From NCBI RefSeq assembly GCF_033115175.1, contig NC_084836.1, positions 64,704,797 to 64,768,796 on the forward strand: a DNA stretch of 64,000 nt, given 5' to 3'. Position 1 is the first letter of the stretch; every line of letters starts with the position of its first letter. Made by a program: the position numbers and the translations under genes. The DNA is from Lepus europaeus. Its lineage: Eukaryota; Chordata; Mammalia; Lagomorpha; Leporidae. The notes beneath the pieces were generated by a model that had not been told where the DNA came from, made no database searches, and saw only the letters and a program-made list of their open reading frames with translations. This document shows positions 1 through 11,362 of the stretch, in pieces.

Positions 1-197
1 TCGCTGCTGCCACACCAGCCCTGGCTGCCTGGGACCTTTAAAACGCTGAGTCTTAGCAGGCAACGTTTACACACCATAAAAGCACTCATTTTAAGTAGAT
101 AATTACCAATTAAAAAATCGATCCTAGAGACAGGTGGGGGACAGGGGAGAGAGTAGAGCAAGTGGGAACCATAAGGAGATAGATTGAGAAGAGGAAC

Positions 198-672
198 CTG
201 CACATCGAGCTCCTGGCTCCGAGGGTCTTGCAGGAAGAACCGGAAGGCTTCCTCCCACACGGGGCAGTTGGTGTTGTAGACAGTCTGGGGACGGACATGG
301 GACCTGGGGTCGGATGCGGGGCACTCCAGGGCGCCCTCCTCCCTTTCTCCAGAAAAGCCTGCACTTTCAGGCACAAGTGCCAAAAGCAGCCCCCTCCCCA
401 GCAAGGGCCCTACCTTACTCTCCTGGGTCACGTCCTGGATCGCCAGCTGTACCATTGGGTTGGGTTCCTTGTTCCCCTTCTTCAGCTGTGGGGTGGAGTT
501 CAGCACTTTATCTTGGGAGTCCGGGAGAAGCAGGCTGAGAGCTCACTGCAGCCATTGCCCTGCGGTGGCTCTGATCCCCTCCTGGCAGCCCTGGGTCACA
601 CCGTGCTGCCTCTGGCATCCTCAGCGAGGGAGGGCTGGGAATCCTGCAGCTGAGGCTCTGTCTGAACGCGCG

Positions 673-717
<45 letters not shown>

Positions 718-3700
718 AGCCCAACTCACAGGAAGATCCTGGGCACGGTCCAGGTAGACAACCAGGATGGCAGCTGATGGGGGCTCTGGCCGAGAGGAGA
801 CCCCCCGATTCCACTGCAGAACCTGGGGGAAGACGGTCCAGGTAGTCAGACCCGGGTGCCCCAGTCCCTACACGTCCAGCTGCTTCTCCCCTGCCAGCTT
901 CCTGCTGCCGCCGGGCTCACCTGCTCCAGCTTTTCTGCATCCGACAAAAGGGACAGCCACTCTAGCCTCAGGTGAACTTGGCCTTGCCCCCCTTGTAGAG
1001 GAAACCACTTAAGAGAGAAGTAGAAGAAAGTGAGCTGCAGCAGAGATCAGATAAGGACCCAAACACTTCCCTCCTGGGCTGCCCGAGGGTGAGCCCACCC
1101 CTCACCCCCTCAGCTCCCAACTTACCTCATCCAGCACTCCCGCCTGCAGCACCTTCCCTACATCCAGCTTCATTCTGGGGAGGAGAGAGAAGGGGCACCC
1201 CTCCGTGTTAGCCCCGGCTCACCCCACCCCCACCCCCGTGTGGTGGGCAGCGCTCAGACCCCCTTCTCCCCACGTGTCGGTGCGCTCGCTCGTGGCAGAG
1301 GTGTGGGGTGGGGAAGAACAGGACGCATCAGTCCTACGCCCGGGGCATGGCAGGGATGACCCCCCGGGTCCCCGTAGAATCCTAATCTAGGCAGAGCCTC
1401 ACCTGCCCAGGAAGTCGTCTTTGTCGGGGTCCTTGTCAAACACTTCCACCTCAATCTCCTGCCCAGGGACCTCGTGCACGATCACCTGGAGAGCAGAGTG
1501 GGAGGAGCCTCTGGCTGTGGCCCAGCACTCCTTCCCACCACTGCCAGGCCTCCCCGGGGCACGCAGCCCCGCTCCCCTTCAGCCCTCCCACCTCATAGGT
1601 CTCTCTCCACTGGGGGTTGAGGTCCTCGTCGATGACACGACTGCAGAACGTCTGGGTGCCCACGCGCACGAGTGCATAGGGGTCTGACTTGCCCTCAATC
1701 AGGCCCTTCACGTATTTGTCCTTGGAACTCAGCCCTCGAGCAGCCAGCAGGTGAATCCGAATTATGCCCTGGGGTGTGGAATTGGAGGGTGAGAAACCCA
1801 GCTCGTGGTTCCCACGAGAAGGGTCTCAGATGGGGAGAGGCCATACCCTGGGCAGAGGGGAGCGCAGCTGGGCCACATCTTGGAGGTCAGGCACGAGCGG
1901 CACCAGTAATCGGTTGGGCAACACGAGGAAGGCAGCGATGGAGTCCATGATCATGGTGTCGGACAGTGAGCTGCATCGGGGTGGGGAAAAGGAGTCTGGG
2001 CTTCCCATGGCCAAGAGACCTCGGTTCTCAGGAAGCCCTTTCCCAAATTCTCTTTTGCAGGGCCAGTGCTGTGGGTTCCAGGCCCGGCTGCCGGACTTCC
2101 GATCCAGCTCCCTGCTAATGCACAAGGGAAAGCAGCGGAATGGGGCCCAAGTGCACCGACGTGGGAGACCTGGATGAAGCTCCTGGCTCTGGCCTGGCCC
2201 AGTCCTGGCTGTTGCAGCCATCTGGGGAGTAAACCAGCAGATGGAAGATCTCTATATCTTCCCCTCTCTCTGTAATTGACTTTCAAATAAATAACATAAA
2301 TCTTAAAAAAAAAAAAAAAAGCCCTTTTGCTACTCTTTGCTTCAGTTTCTCATCTACGCCCTGGGGCTTCTTCATTGCCGGCCCCAGCTCTCACATCAGC
2401 TGAGCTGTGTTCAGCCCTCTATCCCCTACCAAAAAGCACACACCTTCTGCAGGAGAATCCCCACCCCCCACCCCAGCACAGTACAGAATGCTGCCGGGGC
2501 ATCGGCCTCATCTCCCCAACAGTCACGGCTTCCGAGGGCACAGGTGGCGTCCTTCCTTGCTGAGTGCTCCTCACGCCCTCATCGGGGCTGGAATACTTAG
2601 CAGATGCGGGAAGTCCTTGGTACCTGAGTCCCGGGATATCCAGCAGGTTGGTCATCCCTGTCCAGTTGATGTCTAGGGTCTGGAAGGGGAGGGACGGAGT
2701 CAGGACAGACCCCATGGGCCTAGGCGCGTCCATCCAGCAGTTAGCAGGCCCTCAGCTTGCCTACCGTCCCCTGCTCATTCCCCTCTCCCATCCTCGGTCC
2801 CCGCTTCCCCGTCTTCCCTCGGCGTATCCCCTTACCGGGCGTCGGATGAAGAACATGGACACAGCGCCCACGATAGGCACGTCCCCCATGAGTGGCTCAA
2901 GGATGACCCGCAAGACGCCGTGTAGCTGGGACAAGAAGCGAAGACTGAGAGCCCCTCCAGGAAAGGACACCTCCGTCCTCCCAGACTTCCCCAGCCCGGC
3001 TCTTCCCGCCCCCACCTCCCCAACTCCCAGGAAACCTAGGACAAAGACTCGGGTTATGTGGCCCCGCACGGCCGTCCCACCTGCATGCCCTTGACCCCTG
3101 CTTTGCAGAAATACTTCTTCACTTCCACGTCGATCTGCACATCCCCCACGTAGCTGGGGGGCAGGAGGAAGAGAATGACGGGGTCAGTGCCTGGCTGGCG
3201 GGGGGAGGTGGCAACAGGGAGAGGGGAGTCTGGGGTGACCCGGACCCGCTGCGGGGCGGCAGGAGGGGTGGCGGGCAGGGTTACCTGACGTTCAAGTCCA
3301 GCAGGATCTGGTCCTTTCTCTGGCTGGGGTGGACCTTCACGCCAATGACGCGCAGTGGCTGCAAGGGAGGAGTGCCTCAGCCCCCTGGGGCCGTCCCCTC
3401 CCCGGGCCCGCCTCCCACACCGTACCTTTTCTCCCAGCTCCACTCGGGTGAACGTGAACGTCTGCAGGTGGGGGTTGGAGCCCCGGACAGCGGGGGCCAC
3501 GGTTTCAGCCAGGAGCTTCTCCATGTACTGGCCCAGGAAGGGCCAGACCTGGGCCGTGATCTGGAAGGGAAGGGAGACGGTCTTCCTCCTGGAGGAGGCT
3601 GGGTCCCCTCAGATGCCTCTGCCCCCAGGGCACGGGGCACTAGGCTGGAGCTGGAACTGAGGTGTGCGTGGCCCAGCAAGAGGCATGAACCCCCATTCTC

Positions 3701-5251
3701 CCTTCATGCAGGGAAGACTCGGGACGGCCCTCACCTTATTTAGCCATTCCGCCTTTTCCACGTCCGGGAAGCTGACCTGGAGGTGGGGAAGGCAGAGACA
3801 GGGATGAGCATCACCCCCTGCCTGGGGTTCCCCCGGGGGATCCCAGAGGGAGCACCAGGGGGCACGGAGGTCTAGTGCGGGGAGCTGACATGGCACAGGC
3901 CACACAAAGTTGCTTTGTGGATGGCTCGGGGGCGTTCAGTGACAGCTGCTGGGGCCGGGGAGGGGGAGGGGCGCATTCTTTCTGGAGGGGCAGGTCCCGG
4001 CGGGCGGAGGGCGGGAGTCCTGTTTCCTTTCTGCGGCCTCTCTTCCTCCCTCGGATTGGACCCAGAGTTCTGTAGCAAGGCGAAGGCGAAGAGGGAGGAA
4101 GCCCTTGCTGAGGGAGCCGCCGGAGGAGAGGTTTAGGCCCCGGCCGTGTTTTCTTCTCCTCTTTCCTCCCTCTCTCCTCTCCCCGGGTGACTCAGAACAC
4201 CTGTGCCTTGTATTTGGGGCGAGGGGCGGGAGGAGGGCCGCAGCGGGCCTGGGATCGTGTCTTCCCCCTAGACTGGCACCTCTGCAGGGAGGGGCAGGGA
4301 GGGGTCGGGTAGCGGGTGCCGCTTCGGAAACCCCAGAGGCGGCGTCGGGCCCGCCGCAGGAGACCGTGCTCAGAACTAAGGGTCCCGGTCCGGAAAAGGG
4401 TGGGGCAGGCAGGGGCGGGGCTGCGGGCAGCAGGAGCTGCAGCGACCCCGCCCGCGCCCCGCAGCCGGTGGCCGGAGGGCCCGCGCCGGTGCTGGGGCGC
4501 AGCTAAGCAACGCCCCGGGGCTGGTGCCCGGGGAGGAGAGCGGGAAAAGGGAAAACCGTATGGCCTTAAATAGAAAAAAAAAAAAACAAACCACAAAGTC
4601 TGGAGGCGGCTGGGACGAGAGACGAGAGAGGAAACCCCCTGAGCAGCAACGGGGCCGGGATGCCCAGGAGCAGCCCCCGAGCCCCGTTCCAGACGTCTCG
4701 GCCAGGAGGGATAACGGGGTCCCCCCTGGCTACCCCCGCTGCTGCGCAAGGGGAGAGGGCGCAGGACCCGACCTGGGCGCGCGGCCAGGTTGGGGAGAAC
4801 GGGTGGTCGGTCCCGAGGGGTCGCACGGTGGGGGTCCCCAGCGCCTGGGGGGGGCAGGAGCGGGCGGTGCTGCCGCGAGGACAGGGTGGTCGCTCACCCA
4901 GGCAGGCAGTTCTCGTTGGCTCAGGTAAAGCGTTTTTGCCGTGAGCCGCTCCTCGTCGTCCAGCAGCTGCCTCGCCGCCCGAAGGCTCCGTTCCTTCTCG
5001 TCGCGGACCCGGCGCCAGCCCAGGTAGAGGGCGAGGCCGAAGAGCACGAACCCCACACTGAGTCCCGCCGCCCCGGCCAGGTACACCGGCACCAGCACCA
5101 ACAGCCGCCGCCCGAAGGAAGTCAGCACGGCCAGCACCTCGCCCGCCGCGCCCGGGCCCCCAGAGCCCGGGTCCGGGGGCTCGGAGGGCGCCGAGGGTGG
5201 CTCCCGGGCGCCGGGGCCGGGGCTCGAACCCTCTACAGGAGAGCGCTCCAT
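198..5251 (-). CDS. ESYT1: Extended synaptotagmin-1, first 15 coding exons (partial at left edge)
   Basis: ER-anchored tether that binds the plasma membrane through C2 domains and moves lipids with its SMP domain. Coding exons in transcription order: 4898-5251, 3735-3776, 3426-3560, 3285-3358, 3081-3153, 2836-2925, 2624-2679, 1847-1970, 1592-1768, 1403-1485, 1126-1174, 921-1007, 730-822, 414-485, 198-284. All have GT/AG borders and total 1596 nt, 532 codons. The start is the first ATG of the CpG-island exon (MERSPVEGSS). Residues 50-79 form a long hydrophobic hairpin, the membrane anchor. Residues about 132-310 are the SMP domain (WTGMTNLLDIPGL, SMFFIRRP). C2A starts near 317 and keeps acidic calcium-loop residues (KDKY, SDPYALV, FDKDPDKDD). 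C2B begins near 457 and is cut by the window edge; the remaining C2 domains lie outside. Intron 7 holds a C-SINE. Family assignment is secure from continuous similarity to mammalian ESYT1. Confidence 0.97.
672..718. repeat. Compound (CT)n(CA)n microsatellite
   Basis: About ten CT units run directly into about thirteen CA units, within ESYT1 intron 13 (823-920 and 486-729 flank exon 13). It lies only 12 bases from the donor of exon 13, on the intron side, so the minus-strand transcript reads GT and GA repeats just inside the intron. Length polymorphism is likely. Confidence 0.95.
2060..2320 (+). repeat. C-type SINE in ESYT1 intron 7
   Basis: Head resembles gggccagtgctgtggg, the body has the usual ctgatgcacctggg-like and gggagtaaaccagcag blocks, and it ends in tttcaaataaataac plus a poly(A) of about 16. 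It is antisense to ESYT1. Confidence 0.88.
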
Positions 5252-5460
5252 GGTGCCACTTCGGCGAGGACCCGCCCGGCCCGGACCACCAGCTAGGGCT
5301 GGACTAGCGGAGCCGCCTGCTCCCCCTGCAAACCGTGACCCCCGGGCTGGGGGAGGGGCCTCAGGCCACGCCCCCTCTCCCCGACGGTTGGGGTTGGTCC
5401 GCGCCGCAGAGACCGAGGCGGGGTCAAGAGGCTGAGCCCCGCCCCTTTTCTGCGGGGAAA
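3930..5460. promoter_or_regulatory. ESYT1 CpG island
   Basis: GC-rich, CpG-dense stretch covering ESYT1 exon 1, the 5' part of intron 1 and the proximal promoter. Limits were set by eye, not computed. Confidence 0.75.
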
Positions 5461-5700
5461 GCCAGGGCTTCTGGGCGGCGGGACCTCCTGATTGGACGAG
5501 CCTGCCAAGGCCGGCGGTCAGAGATGGCGGGAAAAGCAGCAGAGGGGCTAACGGACAGATTTTGATTGGTCACCAAGGGGAGGAGGCGTGGCATACCAAT
5601 TCGAGGCGGGACCCAGTGCCACCCACGTGGGACTGGAGTGCCCTGGTATGACGTCATGCAGAGCCGCACCGCCGATTAATTCGGTTTTAAAGCGAGCTGG
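5252..5700 (-). promoter_or_regulatory. ESYT1 proximal promoter with CCAAT boxes, E-box and CRE
   Basis: Upstream of the ESYT1 ATG there are two inverted CCAAT boxes (ATTGG at 5491-5495 and 5566-5570, so CCAAT on the transcribed minus strand), the palindromic E-box cccacgtggg at 5622-5631 and a full palindromic CRE (TGACGTCA) at 5649-5656. No TATA box is evident, as expected for a CpG-island promoter. The transcription start is inferred to lie within about 100 bases upstream of 5251. Confidence 0.6.
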
Positions 5701-7284
5701 GATTTGTGGAGTTGAGGGGTTGGTTGTGGAAAACCGGGGTTCCCTTCCGCTCGTGCAGACGGCTTGGCGGGACTTGTCTCGCATGCCCTGGGCACGTTCT
5801 TTACCTCTCTGGTTTTCCCTGGCTGCCCTTACAAAAGGAAAGGAGATGAGCGTATTGGGAGTGGAGGTGTTGGGCGACCGCCCTGGAGTGCGCAGTGTGA
5901 GGGCTGAGCTGAGAACACGGGAGACCAGAGAGCGAGAGGACCTGGCCTTCGGGGGCGAAAAGTCAAAGAAGCGAAGGGGCGACTAGGCAGTGAGGCTTGC
6001 TGTTTGGAGATCTTGAAGCGTTAATCACCTCCGTCATGGGGGATCCACTGCACCTAAATTAGCTCCGGAGGAGCGAGGACTCCGCTGCCGCAGGGTCAGT
6101 CCATTTTCCGAGAATGTCATTACCCTGAGGGACTTCTACGCCATTCCAATAAGAAATCGAGAGTCCTGAGACCATTCGGGTTCTTATTTGGACCAGAGGC
6201 AAGGGTTGGAACACAATCATGTGTAGAACTAATGCATTTCCACACGGGACTGTACGGGTTCAGGAGGGGGAAGGGCAAGGTACACTGATAATGGCCTTGG
6301 AGGCAGACTGCTGTCCAGGGACCCAGCAACTGGATTAAGTGGAGGCTGAAGAGGAGACAGCTGCTCATAAAGTGATCAGCTTTAATGCAGTGAACTTGTG
6401 TGCATCTTATTGTTGTTCTGTGGGATGCAGCAGGCGAGCTGGGGCTGTTACTGGGGAAAACCTAGGTCTGCAGCTGATACTTTTTATCTGGCTCTGCAGG
6501 GCATAATTTCATCCGGCTGTGTTTCATCAAAGCTACCTTGCCCAGCCTCCTTCCCTCAAGTTTTCTCGGTTCGATTTCTCCACACCCCTGGGGCTGGCGG
6601 GACCTGACTGCTTCAGTTTCCAGAGCTGTAGTTTCTATCTTCCTCCCTTACCCTCCATATTCCCAGAAGTGACAAGGAGCGTGGTGGAGCTACGAGTGAT
6701 CTGTTCACCAACCAGCGAGGCAGAACGGAACCTGAAACTCACCAAGTACTGGAGCAAGGAGGGTCCCTGAGGCTGGTGGATGACAGGGTGACCCATGGAG
6801 GCCCCTTTTCAAACCTCTCCCCTTCCTCATCTCCTCCCCTCCCCACCCCAAGATCATCAGCACCTCCTATTTAAGACGCTATCCCAGGGCCAGAAACTCA
6901 TCCTGAGAGGCTTTTGTCTCAGCCAGGGCCCAGAAGCTAGCGGACCAGCAGCTGCAATGCAGTTACCGACGTCAGTAAACAGGGTGGGGCCCACCCATTG
7001 ACAATCTTGCTGCCCAGGTGCCACCTGCTGGCGATAAGCAGTAAGTGGGCACAGGCAGACATGGCCGTTTATTAGAGGAAGTGGGGCCTCACAGGGCGGG
7101 GCCTAGGGGAAGCAGAGGACCTAGACTTCCTGGGTTTGCAACCTGGGTTTATGTCAACGCTAATTACCTCCTAGGTGAAGCCGAATCTGATGATGTGTTC
7201 TGGCCTCAGCTCATTAGGAAACTTGTGTTAGTCCTTCAAAGTTAGTAACAGTTGGTGGTCCCACTGTTGAATGGCTCTATCTTT
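5700..7284. other. Intergenic, no gene recognised
   Basis: Between the ESYT1 promoter and the first recognisable repeats. Composition falls from GC-rich to ordinary. No convincing exon, RNA gene or young repeat was found; the open frames here are short and unrelated to known proteins. Confidence 0.6.
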
Positions 7285-7500
7285 AGAACTTTCTCTCTGG
7301 AACCAGAATGCCTGAAGAGACTCCTGGCCCCATTCCTAACTGCTTGTAGAACACTTTGCAGGTTACTTTTTAAGCCTGCTTCCTCCTTTGCAAAATGAGT
7401 GATAATCCTACCCATTGTGTCAGTGAGTCCACGTAAAATGCCTAGAGTGGCACTTCGGCTTACAGTAGGCACTCTGTGAGCGTTAGCTGTTATTCTAGAA
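7285..7500 (+). repeat. MIR-like ancient SINE
   Basis: Contains the typical MIR 3' course: cctttgcaaaatgagtgat, a taatcctaccca block, then a tgcctagagtggcactt...agtaggcactctgtgagcgtt stretch. Diverged, as expected for an element predating placental mammals. Confidence 0.7.
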
Positions 7501-7674
7501 TTCCGTTTATTTCCTGTGCAACAGAGAACCTTCCTCCATTGCTCAGCAACTTAAATACTTGAAGACATCTATTGGCTTTCTCCTCAGCCTGGTCTTGCCA
7601 GTCCCCCACCCGCATCGTTTTTCTAGCTACCCCACTGGTTTGCCAACAGGCCTCTAAGAGTTCTGTTTAGAGGG

Positions 7675-7862
7675 GTAGGCCTTTGGCCTGGTCATTAAGG
7701 AGTGCCTGGATTTTGTGTCTCGGGTTCTTGCACACGCTGGGAGGCAGCAGGTGGGGGAGACCTGGGGTGAGTTGGCTTCAGCCTGGCCCCGTTCTAGCTG
7801 TTGTGGGCACTTGGGGAGGAACCAGCAGATGGTGGCTCTCAGTCTCCGACTCCTTCTCTGCC

Positions 7863-7893
<31 letters not shown>

Positions 7894-8200
7894 GAGAGTT
7901 AAGACAGTGAGACACAGAGAAAGATCTTCCTTCTGTTGGTTCACCCCCCCAAATAGCTGCTACAGCCAGAACTACGCCGATCCGAAGCCAGGAGCCAGGC
8001 ACTTCTTCCTGGTTTCCGATGCGGGTGCAGGCGCCCAAGCACGTGGGCCATCCTCCACTGCCTTCCCGGGCCACAGCAGAGAGCTGGACTGCAAAAGGAG
8101 CAACCAGGACTGGAACCTGGGGTGCTGGCGCCACAGGCGGAGGATTAGCCAAGTGAGCCACGGCACCGGCCCTTCTGCCTTTCAAATAAATTTAAAAAAA
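7675..8200 (+). repeat. Older C-SINE interrupted by a second SINE
   Basis: The plus-oriented element runs from about 7675 to 7862 (gggaggaaccagcagatgg, tctctgcc) and resumes at about 8172 with its tail ctgcctttcaaataaattt. The interruption is the inverted element at 7863-8171. Confidence 0.85.
7863..8171 (-). repeat. C-SINE inserted in an older SINE
   Basis: Reads poly(T), aatttatttatttgagag, gaagatcttcc-like block, gaagccaggagccagg, and ends gccacggcaccggccc: the reverse complement of a full-length C-SINE. The short word ttctgcc at both ends may be the target duplication. Confidence 0.9.
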
Positions 8201-8682
8201 CATATTACATTTCTAAGAACACTCAATACTTTGGAGCGGTTCCACTTAAGCGGATCATAGGAGCTACAACGAGCACAATCCACGACTAAGGTTTAAGCAC
8301 CCTTACGGAGGCCCTAGGAAGCTGCCCAGAGCACAGCAGACCCCCTCCGTAGTTAGGAACTGACAGGACTGGGGTGATTCTTATAGTCAACTGGCAGTCC
8401 CAGGTTGTGCTCACATGAGTGCTAGTGTAGATCGCTAATTATCTCAGACCAGCTCAAGGCTTTATCCCTAAGCAACATTTTCAGGGAGACGGATGCAGTG
8501 TTTGAGTCAACTCAAGTTACAGACGTATTTGAATACTGTTTAGTACTTCCTTGTGTTACAGTTGAGTACATGGGCTTTCAACATTTCTATCCAAGATGTT
8601 TCATTTTTCAATAAAACATAGCCCTTGCACATATTAGATTACTCTTACACGACCGCACTAGCATTTTCTAGGTACAAATGTT

Positions 8683-9034
8683 CGCTTTTTTTTTTTTTTT
8701 TTTACAGGCCGAGTTGACAGTGGGAGTGAGAGACAGAGAGAAAGGTCTTCCTTTGCCGTTGGTTCACCCTCCAATGGCTGCCACGGCCGGCGCGCTGCGG
8801 CTGGTGCACCGGACTGATCCGAAGCCAGGAGCCAGGTGCTTCTCCTGGTCTCCCATGGGGTGCAGGGCCCAAGCACTTGGGCCATCCTCCACTGCACTCC
8901 CGGGCCACAGCAGAGAGCTGGCCTGGAAGAGGGGCAACCGGGACAGAATCCGGCGTCCCGACCAGGGCTAGAACCCGGTGTGCCGGCGCTGCAAGGCGGA
9001 GGATTAGCCTGTTGAGCCATGGCGCCGGCCTGCT
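8683..9034 (-). repeat. C-SINE (ctgcctgtc-tail type)
   Basis: Poly(T) followed by tacaggccgagttgacagtg, the block ttggttcaccctccaatgg, and a terminal gccatggcgccggcc: reverse complement of the subfamily whose head carries ctaatcctccgcc. It is close to consensus, so probably young. Confidence 0.92.
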
Positions 9035-9239
9035 TTTTTCCCCCCCGATATTCAGATTTCATCAAGAGCTACTCATAAACTGACTGGTATTTTTTCTGTA
9101 TCTGCAATGACTTGGAGGTGAAAGGGAAGCAGCTGTTTACTGGCCCGACACAGCCAGGCTTCAGAGCTGTTAGGGCCGACCTGGGCTCACAGCTAGCCAA
9201 GTTCTTCTGTTGGACACAAATCATTTCATCAAACAAGTT

Positions 9240-9320
9240 CACTCACCGACTGTGATGGAAGTGAGACAAACACGACAAGGCCACTCAGTGACTGTGATGA
9301 AGTGAGACACACACGCACAA
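9240..9320. repeat. Two-copy imperfect tandem duplication (~39-42 bp unit)
   Basis: The segments 9240-9278 and 9282-9320 share cactca..gactgtgatg..agtgagaca.acacg with a few differences. This is a simple local duplication with no evident function. Confidence 0.8.
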
Positions 9321-10754
9321 TCACCTCACAATTTTGTTTAAGCACAAAACAAGGTCAGCGTGCAAACCACAAAACAGCGAACGTCCCCCTCTCCCAGCTA
9401 ATGAGCAGCGGCTGCTTCATCGCCAAGTGCCTGCAGAGCTAGTGCGCTGCAGCCTGCCTTCCTGGAGGACTAGGGAAGACCAGAGTCCTGGTCCTGCTTC
9501 CCCCGACAGCATCCGCGCCACAGGAGCAGCCAAGTCCCTGTCCTCCACGTCCTTTCTACCGTGCTCCTGGGAACACACACCACGACTTCCCGTGGTGTGC
9601 CCTCTCCCTGCTGCAAGGAGTATACAATTCAGCTTGTTCCGGACACGTGTGTGGCTGGAGGTCTTCAGCTGGAGAGCACTAAGACACAGGATGTCTACAG
9701 TTTTCCCAAATTTAACCCTGGAGATACTTGGCACGAAGGAAGAAAGAGTCAGTTAAGATTTCACTGAGAACTCATGCTGGTATCCATGACCACATTCTCC
9801 CCTTAATGCTCATAAACCATCTCTTTTAATAATCCAGAATTTTGCCAGAAAACCAACATTAAGCTTACCAATGTGGTGTTTCTAAAAAACCCATCAACAG
9901 TGTTTTTCCCCTTTTAGTCTTTTTAATGGCCAGCCTTGACCTAGCCCACCATCTTCAGCCTCAGACGTTGTAACCTGAGTGATCAACCAGACAAGAGAGC
10001 AAGAGGTAGCAGGAGATACTCTGGGGGAGCACAGCACACGGCCGCTCTCTACCCCAGGTCCACTGCCCCCATTAAACTAGGGACACCTGAGTTGTTCCCC
10101 TCCATCAGCCGTGAGCTGAGGAGGAGCTGATGTTTGGCTATTGGGGCTCTTGGCCTTATTGACCCATAAGTGGATTTAAATCTCTGGTCCTGTGGAGACA
10201 GAGGGAAGAGAGGGACAAATCCTGGGGACTGTGTCCCCAGAAGAACTCCCTTTTCCCAGCACCTCCGAAGCCTTGGAGGCTTAAGGCATTGGCCACTGAG
10301 GAAAGGACGAACAGGAGGGACTTTAACTGCCATCAACAACTCCGAGCAAAACAGCCACCTGCCCTGCTCTGAGTGAGAAGGCTCTGTCAAGTGCGTAACA
10401 TCCCGGCCCCATTCCTCACCACGTGTATCCTTCTTAGTACCTGCCCCCCTCAATGACCCTAGGAGCCCTGGTTACTAAGGCAACCTGGGAACAGCACATG
10501 CAGAGACCAGAAACAGATGGCGCTATTTTTAAACTAGACCTGGTGGCTCCAATGCTTTTACCCACCAAGTGCCTTCCCCAGAGCCCCATCTGGTCATCTT
10601 CTGGGTCCCTACCCTTCTCCACTGGCCTCCATACAACTTGCCCAGGCAAGGGGAGGGTGGGGTCTTCATCCCATTTTGGCACGGGATCTGGGGATCTGCT
10701 TACTGCTCCCAACTTCCACACAGAATATCTAAGCATGTTTTCACTGCCTCCATT
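9321..10754. other. Intergenic stretch 3' of ZC3H10
   Basis: No exon, RNA gene or recognisable young repeat seen. It lies between the presumed ZC3H10 polyadenylation site and the upstream SINE cluster. Confidence 0.55.
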
Positions 10755-11362
10755 AGGTAAAAATAATTGTTATTTTTATTTCTTTGGAAAGTATTGGGCC
10801 CTGCCCTATCCATTTCCAGGCCAAACTAGGGTGATGAGCACTCCCCTAGTCTTCAGGCTGGAGTACTGTGGTCCCAGCCTTCCCAGGGGCCCAGGAGCAG
10901 CTCCTGTATTGTCCAACCCAGCTGGGCCCCAAACTGTCTGAAGGCTCCAGCCAGGCCTTCTCCTCCGGCCACCCACCTCCCAGTGCTTCCTGGTCCTCCC
11001 TCTGGGCAGGGCATCTGTTTTCTTCCAAAACCACTGCTGACACCTGTGCTGTGCAGAAGCGAGGACAAGACCATGGATGCCCCCAACTCCCAGACACAGC
11101 CCTCAGTCCGCCCTTCCTCTCTGCTGGCTTCAGTTTCTACTCCTGAGCACTGCAGCGAGGCTTGAAGGAGATGGACAAGAGGACCCGCCTATGGGAGGTG
11201 AGAGAACACACCAGCCCAACCTCTCCTCAGAAGCATACTCCTTAGTCTCTCGTCCTAGTTCTTGAGCCCTTCAGACAGGGCCTGGGAGGGCCAGGCGAGT
11301 GGGTAAGGACCCCTCCACCCCAGGCCTAGGAGGCTACACCAGGGGAGTGTCCATTAGGCCCA
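10755..11362 (-). other. ZC3H10: Probable ZC3H10 3' UTR
   Basis: Follows the ZC3H10 stop codon and contains one AATAAA on the minus strand at 10775-10780, which would end transcription near 10755. The UTR boundary is inferred from this signal alone. Confidence 0.55.
10775..10780 (-). terminator. AATAAA polyadenylation signal, probably ZC3H10
   Basis: tttatt on the plus strand reads AATAAA on the minus strand, 580 bases past the ZC3H10 stop codon, in an AT-rich context. Confidence 0.55.

Noticed and set aside
9240-9320. Two-copy repeat as a CRISPR or regulatory array
   Set aside because: Only two imperfect adjacent copies with no spacer regularity; a simple duplication in a mammalian genome.
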